A program made the position numbers and the translations under genes. A stretch of 64,000 bases of DNA from CAYQCE01 sp964415885 (GTDB lineage: Bacteria; Zixibacteria; MSB-5A5; JAABVY01; JAHJOQ01), in NCBI GenBank assembly GCA_964415885.1, contig CAYQCE010000008.1:15048-79047 (forward strand), read 5' to 3'. The notes beneath the pieces are model-generated. The model ran no database searches. It saw only the letters and a program-made list of their open reading frames with translations, and was not told the DNA's origin. Positions 9,389 through 18,300 of the stretch are shown here, in pieces. Each line of letters begins with the position of its first letter. The first letter of the stretch is position 1.

Positions 9389-10639
9389 TTATGACTGGCC
9401 TTTAAGTTCGTTTATAACTGCTTGAGTGTCATGGAACATACGGAGGATCTCTGTCCTCTCGATTTCGATCTCAAGTAACTCGAGATGCGCGGATAGAAGA
9501 GCGTTGAAGTCGACTTCGCCGACTTCGTAGGCTATCTTTGCAGCCTCGAATGCCGCCTTAGCCTGCGGCAGGACATCCGAGTCGTACAGTTCGAGCGTCT
9601 GCAAAGTCCGATTGATCTCGAGAATGGCGGAGTCGAATTGCTCGCGTACGTTCAACTCGACAGACCTGTGTAGATTCTGCACTGCCGTCAGCGTCTCCTG
9701 TGCAGACCGTGTGCTGTTCCGATGGCTCTTGAAAAACCATAGTGGAATCCTGACTCCCAGTCTAAACGATAGGAAATCCTCGCCCATCACTGGATCCATT
9801 GGGACTTCCTCCCTGTAGCGATAGTCGATGCCGACGGTCAAGTCGGGATAGTAGTCCGACTTTTCGAGCGCCACTCGGCGTTCAGCCGTCGATCGCGAAG
9901 ACTGGGCGGTTCTTACCTTTGGACTCCGAGTCAGGTCAATTTGATCCTGATAGCTGTATGACTCGACTTCCGGTAATCCTGGTCGGATATGAGTTGTGGA
10001 CAGTCGATCGGAGTCAAGAAGCCTCGCCAGATTCAGTAGTGCAGACTCTCGATCCTGCCGAACCTTCAGCATACGGGCTTCAAGCCGCGCAAGTGTTGTC
10101 TGTGCCCGAAGAAGATCCTGGGCTGAGCTCTCGCCGTTCTCGTAGCGCACACGGACTACCTCAATCAGAGAGTTCATCAGGCCGACGTACTCCTCGAGCT
10201 TCGACAGAACCGCCGAGCGGTGGGAGTAATCGTAGTATGCCCGCTCGACTTTTCTGATGATTTGGCTCCGTACGACGTCCAGTTTCGCGGACTGTGTTCG
10301 CGTGTGCTGGTCGGCAAGGTTCGAACGAGCGCTCAGCTTGCCCGGCCAGGGAATCGACTGGGTGAGGCCCAATACGATGCCGGTCATAGGTGTCTCATTT
10401 AAGGCGAGTGAGCTTTTGGGCAGATTCTGGAATGCCAGCGAGAGCTGCGGATCCGGCAGTGCCCCGGATGCTTTCGCCGAGTAATCTGCGGCTGACACAT
10501 CAGATATGGCTGCCTGAATTTCCGGATTTCGCTCCAGTGCTATGTCGATTAGTGAATCCAGAACCTCTGCCTGCAGTGCTGTCGAACCCAATATAATCGA
10601 CACGGCAATTATGGTAAAAAATGTCTTCAATGCACTCAT
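9389..10639 (-). CDS. TolC-family outer-membrane efflux protein (CusC-like)
   Basis: A 416-residue exported protein with a signal peptide and two long coiled-coil repeats typical of outer-membrane efflux factors. The motif ALERNPEIQAAISDVSAADYS occurs near the N-terminus, and heptad-rich helices (VRYENGESSAQDLLRAQTTLARLEARML; YEVGEVDFNALLSAHLELLEIE) sit at equivalent positions in each half. It would form the outer-membrane channel of the metal efflux complex encoded by the two following genes. The gap to the adaptor gene is only 13 bases. Substrate specificity cannot be read from this protein alone. Confidence 0.88.
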   Translation of the reverse strand: MSALKTFFTIIAVSIILGSTALQAEVLDSLIDIALERNPEIQAAISDVSAADYSAKASGALPDPQLSLAFQNLPKSSLALNETPMTGIVLGLTQSIPWPGKLSARSNLADQHTRTQSAKLDVVRSQIIRKVERAYYDYSHRSAVLSKLEEYVGLMNSLIEVVRVRYENGESSAQDLLRAQTTLARLEARMLKVRQDRESALLNLARLLDSDRLSTTHIRPGLPEVESYSYQDQIDLTRSPKVRTAQSSRSTAERRVALEKSDYYPDLTVGIDYRYREEVPMDPVMGEDFLSFRLGVRIPLWFFKSHRNSTRSAQETLTAVQNLHRSVELNVREQFDSAILEINRTLQTLELYDSDVLPQAKAAFEAAKIAYEVGEVDFNALLSAHLELLEIEIERTEILRMFHDTQAVINELKGQS

Positions 10640-10735
10640 AAGTACAACTAACCCATCAAGTTGGATTGTTAACGTATACGATCTGGAATCCCGTCTCGAA
10701 CCGATCGAAACGGATTCAGGAAGTGCGGTTGAAGA

Positions 10736-11134
10736 CTAAATCAGATATGCGGAGTTAAGTATGAATAGAGGAGGAGAGTTAGCTTTGTTGGGTGTAATCT
10801 TCACTGAACGACAGTCGACATCGAGAGGAGTCCGGGTGTCTTCGCCTTTAGTATCACCGACCACAGTCAGTTTAGTTGAATGATCCGGAACGCTCGAGTT
10901 TCCATCGAGCGGAATCTCGGATATTGGGCGCTCCTCGAAAATCCGGCATCCGCAATGGCGGGATGAGTCCTCAGAATCCGCCTGAGCAGGGGCGCAGCAA
11001 CAGCAGCCGCAGCCGGTCTCGCTGGTCTTCTGGACCACAATCGACGCAGCAGCGGTCACTGATGCGACTGGAGACAGCACGAGCGCAACGCTAATAAACA
11101 GCAGTGCGAGAATTCTGATTTCTCTTGATCTCAA
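10736..11134 (-). CDS. Small exported Cys-rich protein, first gene of the metal efflux operon
   Basis: A 132-residue protein with an N-terminal signal peptide or anchor (about residues 1-29), then a cysteine cluster CGCCCCAPAQ with HCGC about 20 residues later, and an unstructured polar tail. I do not recognise a named family. The eight clustered cysteines and its place at the head of the cus-type operon suggest a periplasmic metal-binding or metal-sensing role, which is inference. The start is TTG at 11134, preceded by AGAGGA at a suitable distance. A good promoter with two palindromes lies directly upstream. The 96 bases to the tolC-like gene contain no clear terminator. Confidence 0.7.
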   Translation of the reverse strand: MRSREIRILALLFISVALVLSPVASVTAAASIVVQKTSETGCGCCCCAPAQADSEDSSRHCGCRIFEERPISEIPLDGNSSVPDHSTKLTVVGDTKGEDTRTPLDVDCRSVKITPNKANSPPLFILNSAYLI

Positions 11135-11169
11135 AACGTCCTCTCGCTGAAAGTTCTTTGCCTTGAATC

Positions 11170-11197
11170 ACTATATAAACAATACTAAACTTGTCAA
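11170..11197 (-). promoter_or_regulatory. Promoter of the metal efflux operon
   Basis: On the minus strand TTGACA (complement of 11192-11197) and TATAGT (complement of 11170-11175) are 16 bases apart. The predicted start is about 30 bases before the TTG codon of the Cys-rich gene. A perfect 13-base palindrome covers the -35 element and a second palindrome lies upstream (separate entry). Confidence 0.65.
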
Positions 11198-11221
11198 GTT
11201 CCAACTTCCGGTAACTACCGG
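11188..11221. promoter_or_regulatory. Two palindromic candidate operators at the efflux promoter
   Basis: AACTTGTCAAGTT (11188-11200) is a perfect palindrome around a central T and contains the -35 hexamer. CCGGTAACTACCGG (11208-11221) has perfect 6-base arms around AC. Placement over and next to the -35 element suggests repressor or activator sites for metal control. No regulator gene is adjacent, so the cognate protein is unknown. Confidence 0.45.
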
Positions 11222-11697
11222 CAACTACTTCGGCAGCAGCCTCGCTCCGGAGCAGTCCGGCAAGGGCAAATAGATCGGCTACATTGAGGTTTCGATTTGA
11301 AACGATTCAGGGCAGGCGAATTGTCTGCCCTGTCTCTTACCCGCGTTTTGTTCTGATACAACTTGTTTGCGACAAGTTGCCACGGGCTGGAGCTATCGGA
11401 TTTTTACAAGTTCTATCTTTCCAGGAGTGAGATTCGTTTCGGTATGATACCGCAGTCTCAAGCTCAAGGGCTTGTTGAAAAAGTCTGTACCGCTGGAAAA
11501 GCTGTCATCGCGAGGAATCCCGCAAAGGCGGAATGACGCGGCGATCTCATGGTCAGGCAATACTATACGGCTACTTTGAGATTGGCACGCTCACGACGCT
11601 CACTCGCAAAGACTGAGGTTTTGGGGTTCCTCAACAAACCCTAAAGCCCGGGGCGCAATAACGCTTCTTATCCCTTAGCAGATAAAGCATTAAGGCC
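11222..11697. other. Intergenic region with a repeat-type element, no gene seen
   Basis: This gap has no supportable gene. It contains GGGCTTGTTGAAAAA at 11468-11482 and an imperfect inverted partner TTCCTCAACAAACCC near 11627-11641, enclosing a nested segment (AATCCCGCAAAGGCGGAATGAC) of the dispersed hairpin type. The same GGGCTTGTTGAAAA word recurs at 20029. It appears to be a non-coding dispersed repeat. Confidence 0.55.
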
Positions 11698-13251
11698 TTG
11701 CTGCCGACATTAATGCTAATGGACGAACGGTACGTAAACTCGTCGAATCCGGCGCTGGATGTCTTTCTCTTCCAGCTTGCCACGAAGTACTCGATTTCGC
11801 GGACGTACTCACCCGGCGAGGTAATCTTTGCCGAGGGTGACACCGGAAGGACTATGCTTCTGATCCTTGAAGGCATAGTCAAGGTGATGAAGCGCAGCTC
11901 CGAGGATGGGTCGCCTGTGGAGATCGCCAAGCGAGGCGCAGGTGAGTTCTTTGGCGAGATGGCTCTCGTCGAGCAGTCACCGCGGTTCGCGTCTGTCGTC
12001 GCAGTGACCGACTGTGAGGTGCTCGAGTTTTCGAAGGAGAATTTCGAGCGCATAATCAAAGAGCAGCCCGCGCTTGCGACACGAGTACTGAGAAGCCTGT
12101 CGCGCAAACTGCGAGAGTCCGATTCCGACAGGATTGCAGAACTCGAGGAGAGCAACCGGCTGCTTGATGTGTCGAATAAGGAACTGAAGAGGCTTAACGC
12201 GTTTCTGGACACGGTTATTGACCAGTCTCCGACGGCGATTTTTATCACCACAAAGACAGGGAGCATCTTTCGTCGGAATGTCGCCGCCGATCGAATGTTC
12301 GAATTGTCTGAGGACGACATCAATTTCAATGTGCAGGATCTGTTTCAAGACTTGAGTATCGACGAATTCGGACTTGATTCCAACCCCAACTGGCACGGCG
12401 AGATTACAGCCAAACGCAGACAGGAAACCTTCCCGGCATATATCTCGGTGACATCACTGACCGGGCACGACAATTCGATATTGTATCTCATAATCTGTCA
12501 GGATATATCCGAGTTACAGGCGTTCAACAAAGCGATGCGCGAGGTGGAGAGGTACTCGAGCGCTCAATCCACCGCGGCCGAATTCGCACATGATTTGAAA
12601 AACTACTTCGGGGCAATCACCTGCGGAGTTGATCTCCTCCTTGAGAGCCTGTCAACCGAGCAGAGAGACAGGCTATCGCGGACCGTGGAAGCAGTACAAT
12701 CGTCGGTGCGGCAGATAATGAACTATGTGGACAGCGCCATGGTACAGAGCAGAGACAGCTCCTCTGCAAAGCCGAAAGATGTCGCCAGTGTAATTAGGGC
12801 GGTCATGAGGTTTTGCAAGACACAGGTCCGCTTCCAGGGCATCGAGTTGAAACTCTATGTTCACCCGAATACTCCCGGAACGATTCGTCTGAAAGAGGTG
12901 CAGGTTCAGAGTGTGATCCTGAATCTGCTCGTGAACGCCGCAGAAGCCCTTTCCGACCTGACGGATGGTGATCGCAAGCGAATAGCTGTTACTGTGGAAC
13001 CGGAGAGCGACAGGCGGAACCTGCGTATCAGCGTCGCGGATAACGGGCCCGGCGTCGATCCGGAAATTCTACCGAGTCTGTTTAAGGAGCGCAAAACCAC
13101 CAAGCGTGGGGGCCACGGCATCGGTCTCGTGTCAGTCGGCAAGATTATCAACAGCTATGGCGGATCGGTCGAGGTTCATTCCGAATTGGGCAAAGGTGCG
13201 ACGTTCGAGGTTGTACTCCCGATCGAAGAGGGGTGTTCAGATGATGCTTGA
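11698..13251 (+). CDS. Histidine kinase with N-terminal cyclic-nucleotide-binding domain
   Basis: A 517-residue protein without an obvious membrane segment, so probably cytoplasmic. Residues about 20-135 are a CRP-type cNMP-binding domain: GEVIFAEGDTG, then the phosphate-binding cassette GEFFGEMAL...SPRFASVVAV with the conserved Glu87 and Arg96. A short coiled coil and a PAS domain (about 165-275) follow. The kinase core has the H-box AAEFAHDLKNYFGAIT with His298, the N-box VILNLLVNAAEAL, DNGPGVD and the G2 motif GGHGIGL. It presumably autophosphorylates in response to cAMP or cGMP; the partner regulator is not encoded next to it. The start is uncertain: TTG 11698 or ATG 11713/11719. It overlaps the next gene by 11 bases. 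Confidence 0.88.
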   Translation: MLPTLMLMDERYVNSSNPALDVFLFQLATKYSISRTYSPGEVIFAEGDTGRTMLLILEGIVKVMKRSSEDGSPVEIAKRGAGEFFGEMALVEQSPRFASVVAVTDCEVLEFSKENFERIIKEQPALATRVLRSLSRKLRESDSDRIAELEESNRLLDVSNKELKRLNAFLDTVIDQSPTAIFITTKTGSIFRRNVAADRMFELSEDDINFNVQDLFQDLSIDEFGLDSNPNWHGEITAKRRQETFPAYISVTSLTGHDNSILYLIICQDISELQAFNKAMREVERYSSAQSTAAEFAHDLKNYFGAITCGVDLLLESLSTEQRDRLSRTVEAVQSSVRQIMNYVDSAMVQSRDSSSAKPKDVASVIRAVMRFCKTQVRFQGIELKLYVHPNTPGTIRLKEVQVQSVILNLLVNAAEALSDLTDGDRKRIAVTVEPESDRRNLRISVADNGPGVDPEILPSLFKERKTTKRGGHGIGLVSVGKIINSYGGSVEVHSELGKGATFEVVLPIEEGCSDDA

Positions 13252-13597
13252 TCCTCTCTTTTACCTGATTCTTGGCCACTACTTCGGTGACTTCGCACTC
13301 CAGACCGACAGAATGGCGAGAGATAAACAAGATTCAACATCGACTCTCAGCCTGCATGTTCTCATCTATACTATCACTGTGGCAGCGTTTCTGTTTCTCG
13401 GGCTGACTGTCAACGGCGACTGGAGACAGTATCTCAGTCTTGCAACTCTCGGAGTATTCGTGTTCGTGTATGTGGAACACTGGATTCAGGATCATCTTAA
13501 GGGCACAATGTTCAATGGCTCGAAACAGGGGTTTTATCTCGATCAGGGAGTGCATCTGCTTGTTCTGTACGTAGTTCGCTTAGTTCTGTTCCGATAA
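13241..13597 (+). CDS. DUF3307 family small membrane protein
   Basis: A 118-residue protein starting at ATG 13241 behind GAGGGG, overlapping the kinase gene by 11 bases. It has the DUF3307 pattern GHYFGDFALQTDRMARDK near the N-terminus, followed by hydrophobic segments (about 41-57 and 65-82) and HLLVLYVVRLVLF at the C-terminus. The family function is unknown. Its tight placement between a cyclic-nucleotide-binding kinase and a class III cyclase makes a membrane or sensory role in that module plausible, but this is inference only. Confidence 0.8.
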   Translation: MMLDPLFYLILGHYFGDFALQTDRMARDKQDSTSTLSLHVLIYTITVAAFLFLGLTVNGDWRQYLSLATLGVFVFVYVEHWIQDHLKGTMFNGSKQGFYLDQGVHLLVLYVVRLVLFR

Positions 13598-13616
13598 CCA
13601 CCGCGGGCCGGTAATC

Positions 13617-16600
13617 ATGATTGAAGCATACTTTCCACGCACATTGATCCGCTGGTACAATGCAAACTGCGGCTCCAATATCCACAGGTCGACGCGCCTC
13701 AATGGTGTGCTGGCGTTCATAGATGCGTCCGGGTTCACTGCGTTGACGAGAAGGCTCGGCAGCCACGGTCGCGAGGGATCTGAGATTCTCACTCGCATCC
13801 TGAACCATTTCTTCGAAGAGATCGGGGCGGTTGTTCTACGGAGGAACGGCGACATATTCAAGTTCGCCGGGGACGCTCTCTGGGCTTATTTTGAAAAGTT
13901 CCCTGAACCGGTTGTCTTTCTCGATGAGATTATGCGGGCGGTCGACACGGTGAACGCATCGGAGTCCGAGATAAGCTCCAGTCCCCTGACAGTGCATATC
14001 GGCGCTGAGAAGGGCGAATTCGGGCTCGTGACGTTCGGTGATCCGGAGAGCCGACTCGAGGCTGAACCGGTCGGTGCCCTCCTCGAAAGCGTGTACAAAG
14101 CATGCGATATCGCTTCCGCAAACGAGATCGCAATCGGATCGAGACTCTTTGAGGACGCAGCATTTCCAGAACAGTATGTCGACGCTGGTGACGGCTACTT
14201 CAGAGCGGCTCTTCCAAAGAAAGGGCTGTCTACGGATTCACTGCATGGCCGCGCAGCACCCGAGGTAATCCGACACGGAAGAGCTATCCTCGAGAAGTAC
14301 GTGCCCGGCGAGGTATTGAGTCGTCTGCAGAGCGGCGACGCCGAGATGTCAGAGTTCCAGAGCGAGCACCGGGAAGTCGCCGTGCTCTTCGTGAATATTC
14401 GCTGGTCAGAGAAGGAGATCAGACTCGAGTTTGATGAATCAGTGAATGAGAAGATGAGACGTATCTTTGAAGTCATACAGAGTCTCGGCGGAAGCATTGC
14501 CAGAATCGACCCGTTTCTTCCCGGCCACAAACTCCTCGTACTCTTCGGTGCCCCGGTTAAACGCGAGGATGACATAGCGAGAGCGTTAAAATGCGCGCGA
14601 AGGCTGGCAGAGCATTCGAACTCGGAGTTCACAATCCGATGCGGGCTGGCGCATGGTGCTTTGTTCTGCGGTGAGGTCGGATCGTCATCTCGAAAAGAAT
14701 ACACTGTGATGGGCGAAGCGGTTAACATGGCTGCGCGTCTTATGTCTAAGGCGGAAGATGGGAGTATACTCATTGATAGCGTGTTCAGGTCGCAATTGCC
14801 TGATGTCGTTCGGACTGAGACAGTCCATCTCAAGCTCAAGGGAGTGGGCGAGTCAGTTCCATGTTTCAGATTCGTCGAGATTGCTGAAACCGGGCATCTC
14901 AGGGATAGTGGCGCAGTAGATGAGCTTATAGGACGGGACCGCGAACTCCGGATTCTGCGCAGATTGCTCGGCGGTCCGGACACCGCTACCGGCTCCGCTA
15001 TCGTTGTCACAGGTGATGCCGGAGTCGGGAAGTCATCGCTTCTCGCAGCCGCTGCGGGCTATGCGGCCCCGGAATCCGCTATAACGATCAACTGCAGAGA
15101 TGCAATTCTCCTTGGCCGAGGCTGGCTGGCCAGAACGCTTTTGATGCAGCTCCTGGGGTGCAATAACGGTGATGAAAGCGATCTCATCAGTTTCGTTAGT
15201 GAGCACACGGATGAGAGATGGCTGCCACTAATGGGAGATATTCTCGAATGGCAATTGGAGGACAATCCATGGACCACCGGGCTGTCGCCGGAGCTCAGAT
15301 CGAGCAAACTCGAAGAACTGTTTGGAGATATCTTTGCAAAAGCAGCTCCCGACGGATGCGCATCCATTCTAATCGATGATGTCGACAAAGCGGACGAGCT
15401 GTCGCGAAAACTCGTGCTTTCATGCATTGGGGAACCCTCGCGCTGCCGCTTTGTACTGAGCGCACGTGATCCGTTAGATAATATGTCAGGGAAGGAATCG
15501 ATTGAGTCGCTGCAACTCGAGGCACCCTCTGAGTCGGATTGGTGGGAGTACTTCGCGCGAAAATGTGATCTCGGGAAACGTGAGGTCGAACTCTTCGAGC
15601 AAGTCCTTGATTCGTCGGAGGGCAATCCGCTTTATGTGAAAGACATATTAGCCAAGCTGAATTCTGACGGCAGTCTTGTCAAGAATGCGGTGACCGGGAA
15701 ACTCGAGCTGATCGAGACTCGTCTCGAGCTCACCGTACCGAAAAACATCTATGATCTGCAATTGATGAGATTCGATGAACTCGAAGAAGCCGACAGATCG
15801 CTCCTTAAAACCGCGAGCGTGTATCCATCCGATTTCTCCGTTTCAGGCCTCGCCGCTTTGACGAAATCGGACGAGAACATGCTCTCGAGCCGACTGAAGT
15901 TCCTTGCTGGAAAGGGGTTTGTTACAGCGGAAACCGATTTCAACTCGCTACGATTCAAGCACCCGATATTGCGCGAAGCCGTCTATGCCTGTGTGCCCGA
16001 GTCGAACCTGCGCGAACTGCATTCCCGCGCGGCCAAAGTTCTGCTCGAGTCAGGTTTCGCCGGATGCAAAATCCTGGCGTATCATTTTGTCCGGTCGGAT
16101 GAACCGAGTCGAGGATTCGAGTATGCGCTTGAGGCAGCTAAAAAGGCGGCGCATGCGAATTCCATATCCGACTCGATGAAATTTTTCGAGGATTGTCGTC
16201 GTGTGCTCGATGTGTCCGATGCGCGCGCCGTGGAGTCGAATTTGGTGTTCGAGTTCTACAGAGAGTATGTCAGATCTCTGGTGCTCAACTCGAAACTCAG
16301 TGAGGCGTACTCAGTTTGCAGGAAATGGCGGCAGTTCGCGAAGCGAGAAGGGACGACCGAACAGGCGCTCGATGCCGGGGTTGAAACGGCACACATCCTG
16401 TGGATGGAGTCGAAGTACGACAGGTGCAGACGGGTGATCGGTCCCGTTCTTCGCGCCGCTGAATCCGGAGGTCTGGTTAGACAACGAGTCAAATCATATC
16501 TGGTGCTTGCGGAAGTTGACCGCCGGTCGGCAAACTTCAGGCAGGCTGAGCTCACTATACGAGAAGCCATCAAGGCAATGCGCGACGGTGACGATCGATC

Positions 16601-17657
16601 CACACTGGTAGGAGCTTACAACAAGCTCGGGCTGGCACTCTGGGCGCAGGGAAGATTGGCAGAGGCGGCCGACAGCTATCGCAAGAGCCTCGAATTCTGC
16701 AGCGAAAGCGACGGTATGTACTCGAGAGCGCAGGGTTCGAACAACTTGGCGATCATCCTGTGGGAGCTCGGCAACTTCAACGGAGCCACCGGGAAACTGA
16801 ATGAATCTTTGGAAATATTCCGGAGTATCGGTGATCGAAGAAACGAGGCGTACGCTTCAGGGAATCTCGCAAGCCTTTATATCATTCAGGGCAGGTTGAA
16901 GGATGCAGAGATGCTGTTCCTTCAGGCCGATCAGATTTTCGAGAGGCTGAAGGACCGTCACGCGCACTTCTACACGATTGGGAATCTTGGAGATATCGAC
17001 GTCATACTCGGTGATCTGGACAAAGCCGAGGATCGCTTCACTGCGGCGGCGGAATTTGCCGAATCCGTCGGCGATGAGGAACTGAAGGCCGAATGCGGTG
17101 TGAGATTCGGCGATGTGGCCTTTTTTAGAAGAGATTGGAATCGAGCCGATAAACTGTACCGGGAAGCGGAGCATCTCTCAGAATCGATCGGTTCTGTCGA
17201 GTACCTCACTCGAGCGCGGATCGGAAGAGCTCGTTTGATGATCGGCCTTAAAAAACCGGATGAGGCGCGACCATTGATTGACCTGATCGAGGAATCCGCT
17301 CGCGAGGAGCACAAAATAGTCGTGGAGAATGAAGCTCGATTTCTCCAGGGCGAATATCACCGAATTCGAGGTGATGACACCGCCGCCGTCGATCGATTCG
17401 TCAGGACGCTCGAGTATGCGTCGGCGGAGGGCGTATTCGAGCTGAGATTCAAATCCGCCGTCAGGTTGTTCGAACTCGACGAGTCCCGCAGGACGGATAT
17501 GACACGCGAGATTAGTGATGTCGCCGACACGTTCATCTCTGACAACGACAAAGATCATTGGGATGTCGTTCTGAGATCGCCATACTTCTCTTATTTCACG
17601 AGTCCGGAAATCGGCGCCATAGTCTTCAGAAATACCAGTCAAACCTACACTCTATAG
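13617..17657 (+). CDS. Soluble-adenylyl-cyclase-like protein: two cyclase domains, NTPase, TPR tail
   Basis: A 1346-residue protein with the layout of animal soluble adenylyl cyclase. Cyclase domain C1 (about 28-190) has FIDASGFTAL with Asp36 and GDIFKFAGDAL with Lys82 and Asp86, matching the metal-binding aspartates. Cyclase domain C2 (about 250-400) has EYTVMGEAVNMAARLMS with Asn370 and Arg374, the transition-state residues. An NTPase domain (about 437-800) has Walker A GDAGVGKSS (Lys472) and a Walker B-like SILIDDVDKAD. The C-terminal half (about 800-1310) is helical, with TPR repeats from about 940 (AQGRLAEAADSYRKSLEF, LGNFNGATGKLNESLEIF, GDLDKAEDRFTAAAEFAE). Having complementary residues split between C1 and C2 predicts one active site and ATP-to-cAMP conversion. 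It starts 19 bases after the DUF3307 gene. Confidence 0.9.
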   Translation: MIEAYFPRTLIRWYNANCGSNIHRSTRLNGVLAFIDASGFTALTRRLGSHGREGSEILTRILNHFFEEIGAVVLRRNGDIFKFAGDALWAYFEKFPEPVVFLDEIMRAVDTVNASESEISSSPLTVHIGAEKGEFGLVTFGDPESRLEAEPVGALLESVYKACDIASANEIAIGSRLFEDAAFPEQYVDAGDGYFRAALPKKGLSTDSLHGRAAPEVIRHGRAILEKYVPGEVLSRLQSGDAEMSEFQSEHREVAVLFVNIRWSEKEIRLEFDESVNEKMRRIFEVIQSLGGSIARIDPFLPGHKLLVLFGAPVKREDDIARALKCARRLAEHSNSEFTIRCGLAHGALFCGEVGSSSRKEYTVMGEAVNMAARLMSKAEDGSILIDSVFRSQLPDVVRTETVHLKLKGVGESVPCFRFVEIAETGHLRDSGAVDELIGRDRELRILRRLLGGPDTATGSAIVVTGDAGVGKSSLLAAAAGYAAPESAITINCRDAILLGRGWLARTLLMQLLGCNNGDESDLISFVSEHTDERWLPLMGDILEWQLEDNPWTTGLSPELRSSKLEELFGDIFAKAAPDGCASILIDDVDKADELSRKLVLSCIGEPSRCRFVLSARDPLDNMSGKESIESLQLEAPSESDWWEYFARKCDLGKREVELFEQVLDSSEGNPLYVKDILAKLNSDGSLVKNAVTGKLELIETRLELTVPKNIYDLQLMRFDELEEADRSLLKTASVYPSDFSVSGLAALTKSDENMLSSRLKFLAGKGFVTAETDFNSLRFKHPILREAVYACVPESNLRELHSRAAKVLLESGFAGCKILAYHFVRSDEPSRGFEYALEAAKKAAHANSISDSMKFFEDCRRVLDVSDARAVESNLVFEFYREYVRSLVLNSKLSEAYSVCRKWRQFAKREGTTEQALDAGVETAHILWMESKYDRCRRVIGPVLRAAESGGLVRQRVKSYLVLAEVDRRSANFRQAELTIREAIKAMRDGDDRSTLVGAYNKLGLALWAQGRLAEAADSYRKSLEFCSESDGMYSRAQGSNNLAIILWELGNFNGATGKLNESLEIFRSIGDRRNEAYASGNLASLYIIQGRLKDAEMLFLQADQIFERLKDRHAHFYTIGNLGDIDVILGDLDKAEDRFTAAAEFAESVGDEELKAECGVRFGDVAFFRRDWNRADKLYREAEHLSESIGSVEYLTRARIGRARLMIGLKKPDEARPLIDLIEESAREEHKIVVENEARFLQGEYHRIRGDDTAAVDRFVRTLEYASAEGVFELRFKSAVRLFELDESRRTDMTREISDVADTFISDNDKDHWDVVLRSPYFSYFTSPEIGAIVFRNTSQTYTL

Positions 17658-18300
17658 ACCAATCCCGATAGTAGATCTTCGCGCTTTCCTTTATCTGTGC
17701 AAGGCCGGAACTCGGTTCAGCGATTGAGCAGGTGGTTCAATATGAACCGCGCCACTGCGTTATGGAAATAAATGTGTATCCGGTCGTTTCGCTGAGCAGA
17801 TAGGGAACAGTCTTTGCAGTTACATTGAATGGATCACGATTCGGTGCGAAAGCGTGGGAGAGGCAAACGATGTCAAGAGCGCGAAAGACAGTCAGCGAGT
17901 TAAATATCTGGGGACCGGCTTTGATCCTGGTTCTTGTCTTATGTATCCTGCTTCTTTTTACGAAGTGATACTCCAACGGTGCGGCCACTTGAGATCTCAC
18001 TTACCAGTTATCAGTTATCAGTCATGCCCTATACTGTATTGACTCAATCCCACAGAGTAGACGCAAGCTGTTTCATTTCTGAAAGAACGTGTGGATGCGT
18101 TCAACTATGATACAGACCACTAAAGTGATTGACTTCATGTGAGTTACCTCGGATAGCCCGAGCTTTAGCACCAGGGTTGCACATTTCGGGTTGGCATCTT
18201 GCTAATTGAATGGAAGGACGGAAGGAAGAAGTTGAGTGGGAGTAGGCGAGATAGCGAGCCGGAAACCGAAAACAGAAAGGCAGAGCAGCGGAGAAACAAA
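17658..18300. other. Intergenic region holding a truncated lipoprotein gene copy
   Basis: Apart from the 17870-17968 gene remnant (separate entry), this stretch holds no supportable gene. A short tandem duplication (AGTTATC twice) lies near 18006-18022. The last 100 bases form the leader of the 18301 lipoprotein gene. Confidence 0.6.
17870..17968 (+). pseudogene. Truncated paralogue of the downstream ZU5-like lipoprotein
   Basis: An ATG behind a good ribosome site (GGGAGAGG) opens a 32-codon frame whose product reads MSRARKTVSELNIWGPAL followed by a hydrophobic segment, then ends at TGA. This parallels the start of the intact gene at 18301 (MRTSRSLLGKLNLWGPAL plus a hydrophobic segment), but the lipobox and the whole mature domain are missing. 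It is either a decayed third copy of the tandem lipoprotein family or a tiny one-segment membrane peptide. The retained start and ribosome site leave the second option open. Confidence 0.6.

Noticed and set aside
13106..13240. An N-terminally extended DUF3307 protein starting at 13106.
   Set aside because: The extension lies within the histidine kinase G2-box coding region; ATG 13241 has its own ribosome site and gives the normal family N-terminus.
17966..18000. The TGA ending the 32-codon remnant as a selenocysteine codon.
   Set aside because: The downstream frame ends at another TGA after eight codons and does not resemble the lipoprotein, so simple truncation fits better despite the sel genes.
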